This document shows, in pieces, positions 20,297-32,370 of a DNA stretch of 64,000 nucleotides. Every line of letters starts with the position of its first letter. Position 1 is the first letter of the stretch. The position numbers were made by a program, and so were the translations under genes. Source of the DNA: Batillaria attramentaria (taxonomy: Eukaryota > Mollusca > Gastropoda > Batillariidae); assembly GCA_018292915.2 (NCBI GenBank), contig JACVVK020000191.1, positions 1,098,212 to 1,162,211 on the forward strand, read 5' to 3'. Under the pieces are notes generated by a model. It made no database searches, was not told the origin of the DNA, and worked only from the letters and a program-made list of their open reading frames with translations.

Positions 20297-21376
20297 TGTC
20301 TTTGAGCCCCCGTGTCATTGGGCCCCCGTGTCATTGGGCCCCCGTGTCATTGGGCCCCCATGTCATTGGGCCCCCACACTAGTAAGAAAACGGGATGATG
20401 TCTTTGAACCCCCATGTCAGTGGGCCCCCGTGTCATTGGGCCCCCGTCTCTTTGGGCTCCCATTTTTCAGTTACCATGTAGACGTTTTTCAAGCTAAGAA
20501 ACTTTTGTGAACCTGGCAGGTATGAAATGTGCAAGCTCCAGAAGGATGAATTTTGAGTGCATGGTCCATTATTAATGCAAAACAGGAAGAAAATAGCGGG
20601 AGTCAAACTGACCCGCGTTTGACCTTCAGGCACGATCAAGAAGGCAGTCTGGGCGCCGGTACTCGTGCGCGATCGGGGATCTAGCCTATGCCGCTCTAAG
20701 AATAGATTTACTGATTTATTCGGACTTTGGCACGTGATCGTGCCTGAAGTTCAAACGCGGGTCAGTTCTATGATTGGCGAAAGCAGACAAAATTCAGTCG
20801 CAACAGACAAAAAATTTTGCGAAAAATCCGTTTTTCGCGACAAAACCGCTTCAATCTTTCCGCGAAAAAAAAAATGTCGCGAAAAAAACGTTTTTTCGCG
20901 AGAAAAAAAAATGGTATGCACTTTCTCTGCAGAAGTTGGTGTCCGTTTTTTTGGCGAAAAAACAAAACAAAAAAAAAACAAAAAAAAAAACAAAAACACA
21001 CACAAAAAAACAACTAGGCAACTCAGTCAGGTTTTCGCGAAAAAAACGCCGTCACTTTTTTTGTGTGAAAAAAAAAAACACCGCCCTGTTTTTTCGCGAA
21101 AAAGCACCCGTCATTTTTTTTCGCGAAAAAACTGCTTTTACTTTTTTCGCGGAAAAACCTTTTTTGCAGAAATACTTTTTTTGCGGAAACCTTTTTTTTG
21201 CGCAAAAAAGGCAGTTTTTTTCGCGACAAAGTGCTTGAGAAACGTCTACATAGTAACTGAAAAATGGGGGCCCAAAGAGACGGGGGTCCAAAGAGACGGG
21301 GGCCCAATGACACGGTGGCCCAATGACACGGTGGCCCAATGACACGGGGGCCCAATGACACGGGGGCTCAAAGGCA
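20297..21376. mobile_element. 1.08-kb foldback element with internal CGCG palindromes
   Basis: The left arm (20297-20495) is made of CCCCCGTGTCATTGGG units and ends in TTTCAGTTACCATGTAGACG. The right arm (21237-21376) is its inverted copy (CGTCTACATAGTAACTGAAA, then inverted units). Nested within, 20606-20640 and 20730-20768 form a second inverted pair (ACTGACCCGCGTTTGA). Between 20815 and 21232 the sequence is a dense series of TTTTCGCGAAAA-type palindromes. The lysine/phenylalanine-rich frames over it look like composition artefacts. Foldback transposon is the best label; superfamily unknown. Confidence 0.75.
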
Positions 21377-21688
21377 ACGTCTTTGGACCTGCGTCCCAGC
21401 TGAGTGATCTGATGGGATTGGGAAGAGGGGAAGTTTAGTGGAGGTGACGCAGGCTCGTGATCCAGCGTTACGTACTACCGACTGTCACACGTTGGCGAAC
21501 AGTATACCCCCTTCACAGCTACTCAAGTTAGCAAATCAGAAAACTCCGGTGTGGTTTAAAGACACCACAACATTTAACGACAGAAAGAAACTGATCGCTG
21601 GTGTGTATATACACAATAACACCTTCACATGTAATTTGTGGTTCTTACCCGGCCCGCTTCTGACAGACATGTTACAAACTACCTTGTA

Positions 21689-21821
21689 CAATGGTTCGAA
21701 TCCCGGCTGGGGCCAAATATTTGTGCTGGCCCTTTTCTGGTTGCCCCGTCTTTGATATCACCCTTACGTGGTGGAAAAGGAGGTTAAACTCCCAAACACC
21801 CACCCACCCACCCACACCCAC
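21689..21821 (+). mobile_element. SINE-A, 5'-truncated
   Basis: Begins inside the B-box region (GGTTCGAATCCCGGCTGG) and keeps the body and CACCCACCC end. Confidence 0.8.
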
Positions 21822-22293
21822 AATGTACATCCTTGTACAATGGAAGAAGCCGCAACGCTTGCGGCCCAAAACAGTTACTAAGGGCTAACGGGAACATCAA
21901 TGGTACAAGGCTACACAGAGCAGATACGATTGAAAATAAGAGCTATATATTCCTATCAATCATAAACCAGCGCACGACACGCTAAAATATTTCGAAATTC
22001 ACAAAAAAAGATCACAAACATCCAGCAGGCAAAGACTTACATGTAGAATAAACTTAAACAGATTCTAATATTCCACTTTTTTGGGGCAGTGCTGGAAGCG
22101 ACCACCTACCCCCCCCCCCCCCCTTTCCTCTGTCGGTCGCTAGCTCTTATGCTAGCGGGACATAAATACAAATAGTCCACATGCCAGGCTCATTTTATTT
22201 AGTTTCCTCTGTGAATGTGTGGGTGAGCTTGCATCCACGATGTACGGCGAGGGTTATACAACATTTTCCCCCTCTCTTTAAAAGCATGGGTGC
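21822..22293. other. Non-coding DNA
   Basis: No gene or recognisable repeat apart from a poly-C tract at about 22110-22123. Confidence 0.6.
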
Positions 22294-22465
22294 GGAGCCG
22301 GGGTGGCCGAATGGTAGAGCGTTGGACTTCTAATGCTCGGGTCGTGAGTTCGATCCCGGCTGGGGCCAAATATTTGTGCTGACTTTTTCATCGTTGCCCC
22401 GTCTTTGATATCACCCGTATGTGGTGAAAAAGGACGTTAAACCCCCAAACACCCACCCACCCTTA
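22294..22465 (+). mobile_element. SINE-A, full length
   Basis: GGAGCCGGGGTGGCCGAATG start, both promoter-like boxes, ACACCCACCCACCC end. Confidence 0.87.
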
Positions 22466-23253
22466 AAAGCATGAGTGTGTTTGTCACCCACGACCTACGG
22501 TGTGCAGGTTTTCTTGTTTGAAATTATGGGTGTGTTTATACCCACGATGTACTGCACGCAAGTTTTAGGCACCGTCCGGCGAAGGTTGCAACAGTCGACT
22601 CACGCACAGAGGCTGGATAGCGGCCAGGACACGGTGCAGATGTCGGGTCTTTTATCGCAGTGGTCAGCGAGACGTGGACGGTGGGGCGAATACTGACTCC
22701 AACTCCAAGGTTGCCAGGACTGGTGCTTGTGTACTGGAGGATTGCACTAGGAGGATGCAAGATAAATTGAGGCATCAGAGATCTCTCACAATAGTGCTGA
22801 CAATTCAATTCAATTCAATGCAATTCAATTCAATAATTCTTTATTGTTCTCAAGAGGAGGCAATTTAGTTGCGGCGTAAAAACAGACAACAACCACATAG
22901 ACAAACAAAAGGTGCATACATATACCTAATGTAACATATCACAATAGTTAAATATGTAATATTACAACAGTAGCACACGAGCACGCACGCACGTCCGCAC
23001 CCCCCCCCCCCCCCCACACACACATATCCTAACTGAACAGCCCCCGGTCGCAACAGGAGTTGCGCCCCCTCGGACGGACGTTTGATTCTGGGAAAGATAT
23101 AAGGTTTAGAGTCAGGATTACGCTAGTCATGATAGAGAATGTGAGGATGTGACTTCCCCGATCACTCATGGGTTAGCCATGACTAGGATTAGGCCTACCA
23201 AAGACCGGGATCGCCACGCTATGCGGATGGGTATTTACAAAAAAAAAATAATT
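22466..23253. other. Non-coding DNA with (CAATT)n
   Basis: Has a CAATT pentanucleotide run at about 22802-22832 and a poly-C tract at about 23000-23014. No gene seen. Confidence 0.6.
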
Positions 23254-23466
23254 ACGTCCTTTTCCACCACGTCTGGGTGATATCAAAGGCCTGGACCCGC
23301 ATGTAGAACACGAGGTTAATTTAACCCACGGCTACGGGTCTAACCCGGACCAGGACAAAACAAAACCAAAACCAAAATTAAAATTAAAAAAGGAAGCGAA
23401 GAAAGGTAGAAAAAATCCTTCTCTAACGGCTTAGGCACCATGGTGGAATGGACCCGCTTCCTGGAA

Positions 23467-23505
<39 letters not shown>

Positions 23506-23686
23506 AATTAACCCTAGAGCTAGTTTAGTTCGAGGTTAGACTCTAACCCTTGGCTAAAATCCCTAACCTCGACTTCTACATGCGGGCCCTGGGCAACGAG
23601 AAAAGGGCCGAAGAAATATTTAGCCTCAGCATGGACTCGAGCATTTAGAGTCCAACGCTCTACCACTTAGCTATCCCGGCTCCCCA
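23254..23686 (-). mobile_element. SINE-A interrupted by a MITE family 1 copy
   Basis: Minus-strand SINE-A reads ACGTCCTTTTCCACCACG, then GTGATATCAAAGG up to 23290, and resumes at about 23592 with GGCAACGAGAAAAGGGCC to GATAGCTAAG..CCGGCTCCCC at 23686. The gap is filled by the MITE. Confidence 0.8.
23291..23591. mobile_element. MITE family 1, copy c, nested in SINE-A
   Basis: Left end CTGGACCCGCATGTAGAAC, right end CTTCTACATGCGGGCCCTG, inner marker AGGAAGCGAAGAAAGG and a (CAA)n tract. It is younger than the SINE it splits. Confidence 0.85.
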
Positions 23687-23699
23687 CCACGCTATGCAT

Positions 23700-24075
23700 C
23701 TAAAGTGAAGTGTAATGATAGTTTTGTTCCAGTTATCATTGATGAACAACCTGTGGATGTGGTGTCTGTTTTGAAGTATCTTGGCACTGTTGTTGACTGT
23801 CAATTGTCTTTTAAGGAAAACACTGACTTGATTAAACAAAAAGCAAACCAACGTCTGTGTCTCCTCAGAAAACTTAGATCCTTCAACGCCAGTACATGGA
23901 GGACAACGAAGACGATGCAGCAGAAGATCCAGACATTTTCCAACACTTGTCTGAGGCGCATCTTCAACATCCGATGGCCAGAGAAGATCCGGAACGAAGA
24001 GCTGTGGGAGCGAGTGGGACAGGAACCAGTGGCCAAGCAGATCCTGCGGAGGAAGTGGATGCTGGCTTCTTGAGG
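23700..24075 (+). pseudogene. LINE reverse-transcriptase C-terminal fragment
   Basis: One open frame ending at 24073. The first half (VVSVLKYLGTVVDCQLSFKE, then KANQRLCLLRKLRSFN) is the post-RT region of one LINE style. The second half (WRTTKTMQQKIQTFSNTCLR, then RIFNIRWPEKIRNEELWERV) is typical of RTE-like LINEs. No catalytic motif is present. The join near 23895 looks chimeric. Confidence 0.7.
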
Positions 24076-24201
24076 GTGTGTCCAATCCAGCCCCACTTTT
24101 ACCATGCAGGCAGACTGTACCATTTTTTCCCATGTCAGGAAAAGAAATGCTTTACAAAAGTCCATCGTGCCAACTGCAGTATCGATTTTAAAATCAGAGT
24201 T

Positions 24202-24450
<249 letters not shown>

Positions 24451-24454
24451 TACC

Positions 24455-24485
<31 letters not shown>

Positions 24486-25194
24486 GGCTGGGGTGGGGTG
24501 GGGTGGCGTGGGGGCGGCAGTTTTTTTTTTGTTTTTTTTTTTGTTTTTGGTGTTGTTGACGAGTTTTTCTTTAGTATTCTTTCTGTATCTTTTTAGTTGA
24601 CATTCCAAGTATTGAAAGTTAAGAATCTTTCCATTTATCGTTCCAATGTTTTTTGGGTCAAGAGAAAATCGGATTTCCGTCAGATAATACAATAGTTATA
24701 TTGACTTGAATATATATTGGCGACTACGAAACTTGGGGGGGGGGGGGGGATTGGGGGGGTGGCGGTGGTGGTGGTTCTCATGCAGTGGAAAGAAAAAGCA
24801 CTGAAGTAAACCGGACGGTCTCTAAAACTATCTCTTCAGCAAACGTCACATCTCCAGATCTAGTTTGAAGAGACGCATTTGAGATTACGATTTCTCACCT
24901 TATCCTTAAACCAGTCATTTAGGTTTGAGGTTAGGAGGGTATGTTTGTCACCCGGCCACGTGACACGCACGTCATATGTTGCGAGCATATCGCAAGCACT
25001 TCTAGGATCCAAAAGCGTCACATCTTGTTATGTGCTTGGCTACAAGGCTGAAGGAGGAACGATTCAGTCTCGCATATATTTTGCCAGAAAACAGCTGGCA
25101 CCTGGAAGCGATGTTCGTACTGCAGAATACAGGAAGAGTTCTATTTTGCAGGATGGGGAACAGAATGCACAGAATGGCTCGTGCTGTGAATAGG
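24451..25194. other. Non-coding DNA
   Basis: Has (GA)n, poly-T and poly-G (about 24735-24749) tracts. No gene seen. Confidence 0.6.
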
Positions 25195-25640
25195 TACCAC
25201 AGAATGTTTTGTACTGAGAAGAGATACCACAGAATGACTTGTGCTGTGAATATGTACCACAGAATGACTTGTGCTGTGAACAGGTTCCACAGAATGACTT
25301 GTGCTGTGAACAGATACCACAGAATGACTTGTACTGTGAACAGGTACCACAGAATGACTTGTACTGTGAACAGATACCACAGAATGACGTGCTGTGAGTA
25401 GGTACCACAGAGTGACTTGTGCTGAGAAGAGGTGCTACAGAATGACTTGTGCTGTGGATAGGTACCACAGAATGACTTGTGCTGAGAAGATCCTACCGAA
25501 TGACGTGCTGGGAAGAGGTACTGCAATTTGACTGGCATACACTGAGAACAAGCACTGCAGAATGACTAACGCTGGGAACAGGTACTGCAGAATGACCGGC
25601 ACTGAGACGAGCAGGGGAAAAAAGTACCCCAGAATGACTG
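25195..25640. repeat. 30-bp minisatellite, about 14 units
   Basis: The unit begins AGAATGACTTGTGCTGTGAA and ends CAGGTACCAC. Units are most alike in 25240-25390 and decay to the right. Open frames on both strands follow from the 30-bp period and give no sign of being real proteins. Confidence 0.9.
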
Positions 25641-26011
25641 GTTCTCGGGAGAGGTACTGCAGAATAGTCGGCGCTGAGGGGATGAAACATTACCCCACCC
25701 ATACCTTACATAAGCACAGTTTCTGAAGAGTGAAACGTCGGTGCTCTTGTAAAACATCGTACGTGCTGTACGTGTATTGTTTGCCCGTACAATATTTGGC
25801 AAGTACACTGACGAATTATCGTAGGACTGTCTGACAGGTCGCAGATTTGCAGACAAGTTTAGACCTCCGGGGGCCGTTGCATGCGGCTTCCTGTAAGGTT
25901 GGAACGTGGAACATAGCAACCTGATGACTGACATAGTATTCCTTGGACATCCTGAAGTTCGGAGCTGGACGTCTCGACAGTCACTGTGATTGATGCGTAA
26001 TTGTGATACAC

Positions 26012-26109
26012 TATGCGCGCGCACACACACGCACACGCACACACGCACACACGCACACACACACGCGCACACACGCACGCACACGCAAACACACACACAC
26101 GAACGCGCG

Positions 26110-26187
<78 letters not shown>
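26012..26187. repeat. (CA)n/(CACG)n microsatellite
   Basis: About 176 bp of CA with CG interruptions and a GCGCGCGC stretch at about 26104-26119. The DNA from 25641 to 26011 holds no gene. Confidence 0.95.
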
Positions 26188-26188
<1 letters not shown>

Positions 26189-26289
26189 CCAGTGATAAAA
26201 TCCAAAATGATGTCGAACATTAATTAAGTATCAATTTTGTTTTCTGAATTTCTCCTGCAACCCAATCGACCAGCATCTGTCTTCTCATT

Positions 26290-26570
26290 ATTTCAAGACA
26301 ATCCTGACGTCACACTGAACATTTCTCTTTTCTTCGTCAATAATTCAGTGGATACCTGATCACCAGTCTATAATATCGGGGCATCAGTAGCAATTTCTCA
26401 TATTTCTCTTTTAATTTCTTCAGTAATGATTATGGCAAGAGTTTTCACACAAATCATGCACATACACGGCAAGATTGGATCACCCTGTGTACATACTTGT
26501 TTTCTTGAAATCATCTCTCCTCACGAATCGTTATCATGGCTAGAATGTCTACATACAACGTGAATGTATA
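26290..26570. repeat. Dispersed block also found upstream of receptor copies 2 and 3
   Basis: GTGGATACCTGATCACC, then TTTCTC..TTTCTTTT and a CATACAC..GGATCACCCTG stretch match 33825-34240 and 57010-57190 with many changes. It may be the remains of the 5' region of a lost receptor copy, or a dispersed repeat. Confidence 0.5.
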
Positions 26571-26677
26571 TTCGCGAAACTGGATCCATCCGACTGCACC
26601 TTAGCTTAACGGCTTTATGTTCGTAACGCCACTGAAGTGGAAACTGCCGCTTTCGAAGCTGTAAGATTGTTTACCAG

Positions 26678-26682
<5 letters not shown>

Positions 26683-26716
<34 letters not shown>

Positions 26717-27335
26717 TATTACACTTGTAGAGCGCGGAGTTCTGCTTCGAAAAACACTCAATGCGCTTTACACACAACGTTCACATGCACACATTTATGC
26801 ACATCAATACAGGCGGTGGAGTTTAAACTTGAAGAGTAAAAGCTAGTTTGAAAAGATGTGTTTTGAGTTGTGCTTTAAACTGTAGGGGGGAAGGGATGTT
26901 TCTCAGAGAAGACGGCAAGGAGTTCCAAACGTGGGGGGCACTATAACTCAAAGAACGTTGGCCAAATGTTTTGAGATAGAAGGGTGTCTCATTTGACCAG
27001 CGCGACCGTTTTTCGTGACTTTGTGGCTTCTAATCTATAGAAATACGACTTTCTTTAAGCCTACGGTCCATTTTAAAAATAGACAAGGACTAAAAAACAA
27101 ACAAACCCAAAAACAACAACAACAACAACAAAAAAACCCCTGATAAAATTAGCAACCAATCAGCGCCGTCAGTCAGGTAAAATCGAAAACACTTGGTCAG
27201 CGAGCATTGCTCTACAACGGTCCAGTCATTTGGAACAGCCTGCCTGCCCATGTTCGCCATGCAGAGTCAACGGACTCTTTTAGAGTCGCTTTAAAGTCTC
27301 ATTTCTTTCGACTGTATTATACAGACTAACTTCTC
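26683..27335 (+). repeat. Retroposon debris, including a LINE C-terminal fragment
   Basis: (ATA)n at about 26683-26716 is followed by GTAGAGCGCGGAGTTCTG and ATGCGCTTTACAC, as in SINE and LINE tails. Near 27018 is the dispersed ACTTTGTGGCTTCTAAT motif. At 27226-27335 the frame NGPVIWNSLPAHVRHAEST, then FRVALKSHFFRL, is the usual end of CR1/RTE-like LINE proteins. Confidence 0.55.
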
Positions 27336-27463
27336 TACCATCACTGTTACCATCATTGTCATTTTACGATGTCGTGTTAGGATGTATCATAGCTGTGTGG
27401 CTGTATTTCATGTGTATGTAATGTGACGTATTTCATATGTATCTCATGCGTAAGTATTGCCAC

Positions 27464-27792
27464 CATCGACGTATAGAGATAGACGCACCGCGGTGCCGGA
27501 AAAGTGACGCCGCCGCGCGTCATGTTGCTAGTACCTGGAAGTGCCAGTTGTTTACATAGCGCGCATAGCATTGGCCAGACGCTATCAGCTGTTTACATAG
27601 CGCGCATAGCATTGGTCCGCTTTATCTTACGTCACATTTCTGATGACGTCTTTCTAAAGAACTTTGTATTTCGAACGAGGCGTCCTGAACCAGAGCCTCT
27701 GAGTTCTGGTATTAGTAAGATGGCCGCGATAGTGACACTCGCAAGCAGCGGTGGCAGCGTGCGGCGGGTGCGTCTATCTCTTTACGTCTGTG
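27464..27792. mobile_element. 329-bp MITE with 8-bp target-site duplication
   Basis: Flanked by ATTGCCAC on both sides (27456-27463 and 27793-27800). The left end CATCGACGTATAGAGATAG matches the complement of the right end over about 26 bp, continuing through GACGCACC. CA/TG termini with an 8-bp duplication fit the hAT or P superfamilies. The inside has a 28-bp direct repeat (GTTTACATAGCGCGCATAGC) at about 27549 and 27591. There is no transposase. Confidence 0.85.
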
Positions 27793-28154
27793 ATTGCCAC
27801 TCTACTATTGTGAGGCGCCAACAGCTCCAGCAGGAGGCTGGGCGCCAGACAAATCCTCATTATTATTATTATTATTATTAGTCCGCAAACCATAACAACG
27901 TTGTTTGCTCAGTATGCGTCAGACTTTTAGAACAACTTATTCGCCGGCCAGAGTCACTACAATGGTCTCAGATGCTATGCTGTTACCCACGTGACTGACT
28001 CTGATGCACAGTTTTCCACACATTGTTGTATGCCATTTGTAACGTAGCTCGAGACTTTGATAAATCTTTGGCAATATTTGCATCTGCTATGGCGGCTGAC
28101 CATATATCTTATAATATTAGGTGAGCGCTCTTTCAGTTTCTGTGCCCCCCCCCC

Positions 28155-28260
28155 CCCCCCAGGAATGGAATTCTCTGCCTCCCTCCCTTAGGAACACCCA
28201 GACCCTCCCAAAGTTTAAGTCGAAGATAAAGACTCACCTATTCAAGATAGCATATGGATC
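28155..28260 (+). pseudogene. LINE C-terminal fragment
   Basis: The frame EWNSLPPSLRNTQTLPKFKS, then KIKTHLFKIA, is the standard ending of CR1/RTE-like LINE proteins. It sits after a poly-C tract and before a (GT)n tract. Confidence 0.6.
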
Positions 28261-28324
28261 TGTAGTATCATCTACCCCCCCCCCCCCCACATACACACAC
28301 TTAGTGTTTCATGTATGCGTGAGA

Positions 28325-28339
28325 ATGTGTGTGTGTGTG

Positions 28340-28400
<61 letters not shown>

Positions 28401-28410
28401 TGTGTGTGTG
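28325..28410. repeat. (GT)n microsatellite
   Basis: About 43 GT units with two interruptions. Confidence 0.93.
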
Positions 28411-28812
28411 TAGCGCACTGAGTGTTTGTTGAGCAGACTGTTAGCGCTTTATAAGACCTATTATTATTATTAATTATACTAATCTATCCTTGGGCAATGT
28501 CCCGGCCAATTGTACAATGAAATTCGACGCCGACTGTCGAGCAGGGCGCTTCCAAATCAGGATCAAACAGATACCTTTCATGTGAATAAATTTATTATGT
28601 CAGATGTAGGGCTAATGGTATCTGTGATATTTGTGTTTGATATTCATATCAATGGTGGAACCGTTTTAATTTCACGGATTACTTGATATGGTAGTGAAGT
28701 TATCATCCTTATAGGAAGAAGCCATTTTTACCGCTGATGATTTTCTGACTAGTGACGGGGAGTACTGTCTCTTATTGCTGCTTTGTATCTTGTCCGCCCT
28801 TCCATGGCTATT

Positions 28813-28925
28813 GAGTCCCGGCTGGGCCAAATATTTGTGCTGGCTTTTTCATCGTTGCCCCCGTCTTTGATATCACCCTATGTGGTGGAAAAGGACGTTA
28901 AACCCCCAAACACCCACCCCACCCC
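28813..28925 (+). mobile_element. SINE-A, 5'-truncated
   Basis: Starts CCCGGCTGGGCCAAATATTT and ends ACACCCACCCCACCC. A (CAAA)n tract follows at about 29000-29034. Confidence 0.8.
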
Positions 28926-29804
28926 CATGGCTGTTGAGGTGAATCGGTACAGCGTCGGGCTGCTTACTGCTGCGAACGCGTGTGCCCAGTACCCGAACAC
29001 AAACAAACAAACAAACAAACAAACAAACAAACAAAAGCAATAGTAATAGTACCGTTCTTTTCCCTGGAAACCTGTACAGTAGGATTAATACGTCAATGTT
29101 GCCCCGTTTCTCTGTACGAAAAAAAAAGTTTACACACACACTAGCGAAAAGGAAACAAACAACGAGATCATTGTATATCACACGCGGAGTGCATGCAGCG
29201 AGCTCGCACTCTCGCCGTGTTAATTTTCTGTTCACACAATACCAGCGTGCGCTGGACGGACTGCGCTGCCGGCCTGGTGCTAGACAATACACACAGCGCG
29301 TAGTGCGCGGCTCAGCGGCGGTTGGCTGGCGTGTCGAGGAAAAAAAACAACAACAAACAGGACCTTGTTCTGTCCACAGGCGTGGCGACGGGCGTCCCTG
29401 GGCAGTGACCTTGGCGAGCGGACAAACTCGTCACGTGCGACAGAGGTTTCAGGAAACTGTCCCGAGTGCAAGTTGAATACCAGCAGACTCTGTGTAGGAC
29501 CTTCACTGCCATAGGCGACAGGTGTCCATCCCATGGCAGACTGCCAGAGGCGACACATCTCGACTCTTAAGCAGGACTGCCAGAGACGACAGTTGTCGAC
29601 TGGCACCACTGACGCGCCACAGAGTAAGACAAAAACATCTGTGGGTATTTTCATGGGGTCTCTTCATAAGTGGAAGCTGCTTCAGCATGGGTTTTCTGTG
29701 ACAATGCAAAACTAGCGCTCTCATTAACCAACTTTGCTTTGACTTACTTGAAACATTAAGTGGTTACCAAGTTATCGTTGATGTCAGCTCACAGTATGAC
29801 CCTG
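28926..29804. other. Non-coding DNA
   Basis: Several overlapping frames but no protein pattern I recognise. A CTGCCAGAGRCGACA motif repeats twice near 29540-29595. Confidence 0.5.
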
Positions 29805-30330
29805 GCGCTGGCAGCACGTGACACGATACAAGCTGGTACTGGCAGTATGTGACACGAGACAAGCTGTACTGGTGGTACGTGACACGAGGCAAGCTGGTAC
29901 TGGCAAATGATACTGGTAGAACGTGACATGAGGCAAGCTGAAACTGGTACCACGTGACACGCGGAAGCTGAAACTGGTACCACGTGACACTGGGCAAATG
30001 GCTCTGGCACAACGTGAGAACTCACGCTGGTACTGGTAGTGCGTAACATGAGGCAAGCTGGTACTGGCAGTACGTGACACGAGACAAGCTGGTACTGGAA
30101 GTGCGAGTGCGCGACAGGAGAAGAATGTACTGGTACTACGTGACACGAAGCAAGCTGAAACTGGTACCACGTGAACACGAAGCAAATGGCACTGGCACTA
30201 CGTTAGAAGGCAAGCTGGAACTAGTAGTACGTGACACGAGGCAAGCTGGGACTGGTAGTACGTGACACGAGGCAAGCTGGGACTGGTAGTACGCGTTACG
30301 AGCAAATAGTAGTACGTGACATTAGCAACC
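29805..30330. repeat. 31-bp minisatellite, about 17 units
   Basis: The unit carries ACGTGACACGAGGCAAGCTG followed by GTACTGGTAGT, with variable insertions. Frames in it are period artefacts. Confidence 0.88.
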
Positions 30331-31454
30331 TGGTACTGTTTGGCTTGTTGTTTTTGCATGCACACATTGTGTGTTTCTGGCATTCTGTTCCGCGCACCAA
30401 TCCCGAATGGATCGGAATCGTTAATGTGCAAACATGAAATATTAACTGCCTGGCAAATCAAGACTGTCAACGTTAAGGAGGCTGCGACTATATTTAGACC
30501 TCGATTTTGTGCAAAACAACAACCCCACAAACAAAACAGAAACAAAAACCAAAACCAAACCAAACAGCAACAACAACATCAACATCAACATCAACAGCAA
30601 CAGCAACAGCAAAAACAACCACACAAACAAACCAACAGCAGAAAACGTCGATCAAATTCTTGCCCTCCGCCGGATTCTAGCCCGGAGACTAGGGATCTTG
30701 AGGCACACATCTTCATCACGCAGCCAGATGCCCTTCACAAGAGTTCGCTCCTTGTGGATTCAGACAGGTACTTCAACCTTGTAACAGAAACTTTCAGTGC
30801 TGCACGTGTAGAACGGGTAAAAAGGCGTAAGGACACAAATTGAGCGTGGGGTCAAGGGCAGTGTGTGTTTGAAGGATCTTGACCCTGTCGTGCGAGTGTG
30901 CTAATTTTGTTGTGATTTTTTGCTGTCAAGAAAAAGCGCGATTTTCATGACTTTTTTGTATTTGGTAGGACAAGGTGCATGCCAGTGGGGTGCAAGAGGA
31001 GGCAAGCTGCCGGTGAAGCTGGGATGTTTTGCGCACAAGAGAGACAAAGGTGACGCGAGTGGATCTCATTGAAGTGGCTTTCTGGCCTAAACAGAACGTA
31101 GACTAGCATTGCCCTAGTGAGGCCTGAGCGGAAAAAGGCATTCCATTTTAAAAAATCCTGTCAGGTACGTGCCCTCTAATGGCCTGTGCATGGAATTTTT
31201 TCCAGATAGAAGTATTTTCAGTTGTGACTATGATGCCTGAAGCTAACAGGGAATAATCATATTGAGGCCTCGTGCATTGGTAGTCTCTGGCCTGCATCAT
31301 GTTGCCTGTAGCCCTACTTTCACAGGCTTGCAACTATGGCCAGCTTGATTTCATTACAGCAGTACTTGATGATACTTCCTACAAATTTGATCAATGGATC
31401 TATACTTATTTTTGCAGTTCTAAAATCACGAGTACATTTTTAAAAGCATGCTAT

Positions 31455-31519
<65 letters not shown>

Positions 31520-31961
31520 CACCGCAAGGTAAATGTAAAGACGATTGAAGACACTGCAGGAAAAAGGCCAGTACAAATTGTAGCCCTGCAGAGAAGTTTC
31601 TCCGCCAATCTCCAGCCCAAAGTTCAACGTTCACTTGAGCCACCTGACTTCCAGTGCCGTTAAAGGCCTCGTTGTTTGCATTTGACGTCCTTTTTTCACC
31701 GCGTTTGGGTAAAGATGGCACAGTGGGGGGAAAACCAGCACTTTCTGTTTGTTCTCAAGTCGGGATTTCCACGAACACAGCATTGACAGTTCCATACAAT
31801 ACCGACTCGGCTACCCCGGCTCTGCTTGCTGTGAACTGGACTTACCGTTTGTCAACGTAGTTATGGAGTTAGTATATAGTATTGCTTTGTACACATCACA
31901 GACCGTGTCCATTTCTAAACACATTTCGTACGGCGCACGAGTACCCCACGTTTTTTTAAAA

Positions 31962-32004
<43 letters not shown>

Positions 32005-32370
32005 CTTTTTTCACTTTGGCCCTGCATGCAAAAATCAGGCAAGATTAACGGTTCCTTGGCGGCTCTTACTGCAGCAAACACGAGTATAATCAAAGTGCAA
32101 CACTCCCACCGAGCCAAATTTAAATCCATGCAGATATAAGTTAATTGTGATTTTTTGAATGAGGCCACTGGTGCACAACCCCGAGCGTTCTTGTTGGATT
32201 TGTGTTAAGCGTGTTACGCCGTTAACACGCACACTTTGTCGCCCGCTTTCCGCTGTTCAGCGTCACCCACCAAAGTCGCTACAAATGCCCCGGTGTTCAC
32301 CATAGGCTACCAGCTAATTACCGCGGATCCTTAATAGCAGGGGCTGTACAATATGTCCTTAAACATTTAA
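30331..32370. other. Intergenic DNA with (CAA)n, (GT)n and a diverged repeat
   Basis: CAA/CAT-rich DNA lies at 30520-30635 and (GT)n at 31457-31518. The stretch 31540-31865 (GTACAAATTGTAGCCCTGC, then CACCTGACTTCCAGT, then GAACTGGACTTACCGTTTG) matches 55370-55622 at modest identity, so it is a dispersed repeat. No gene seen. Confidence 0.55.

Noticed and set aside
20665..21342. Lysine/phenylalanine-rich frame of 225 residues
   Set aside because: It overlaps the A/T-flanked CGCG palindromes and inverted arms, and all six frames look alike there.
25030..25540. Repetitive open frames in the 30-bp minisatellite
   Set aside because: The period is a multiple of 3, so all frames tend to stay open on both strands. 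There is no start context or domain.
29784..30185. Frames over the 31-bp minisatellite
   Set aside because: Low-complexity repeats without domain pattern on either strand.
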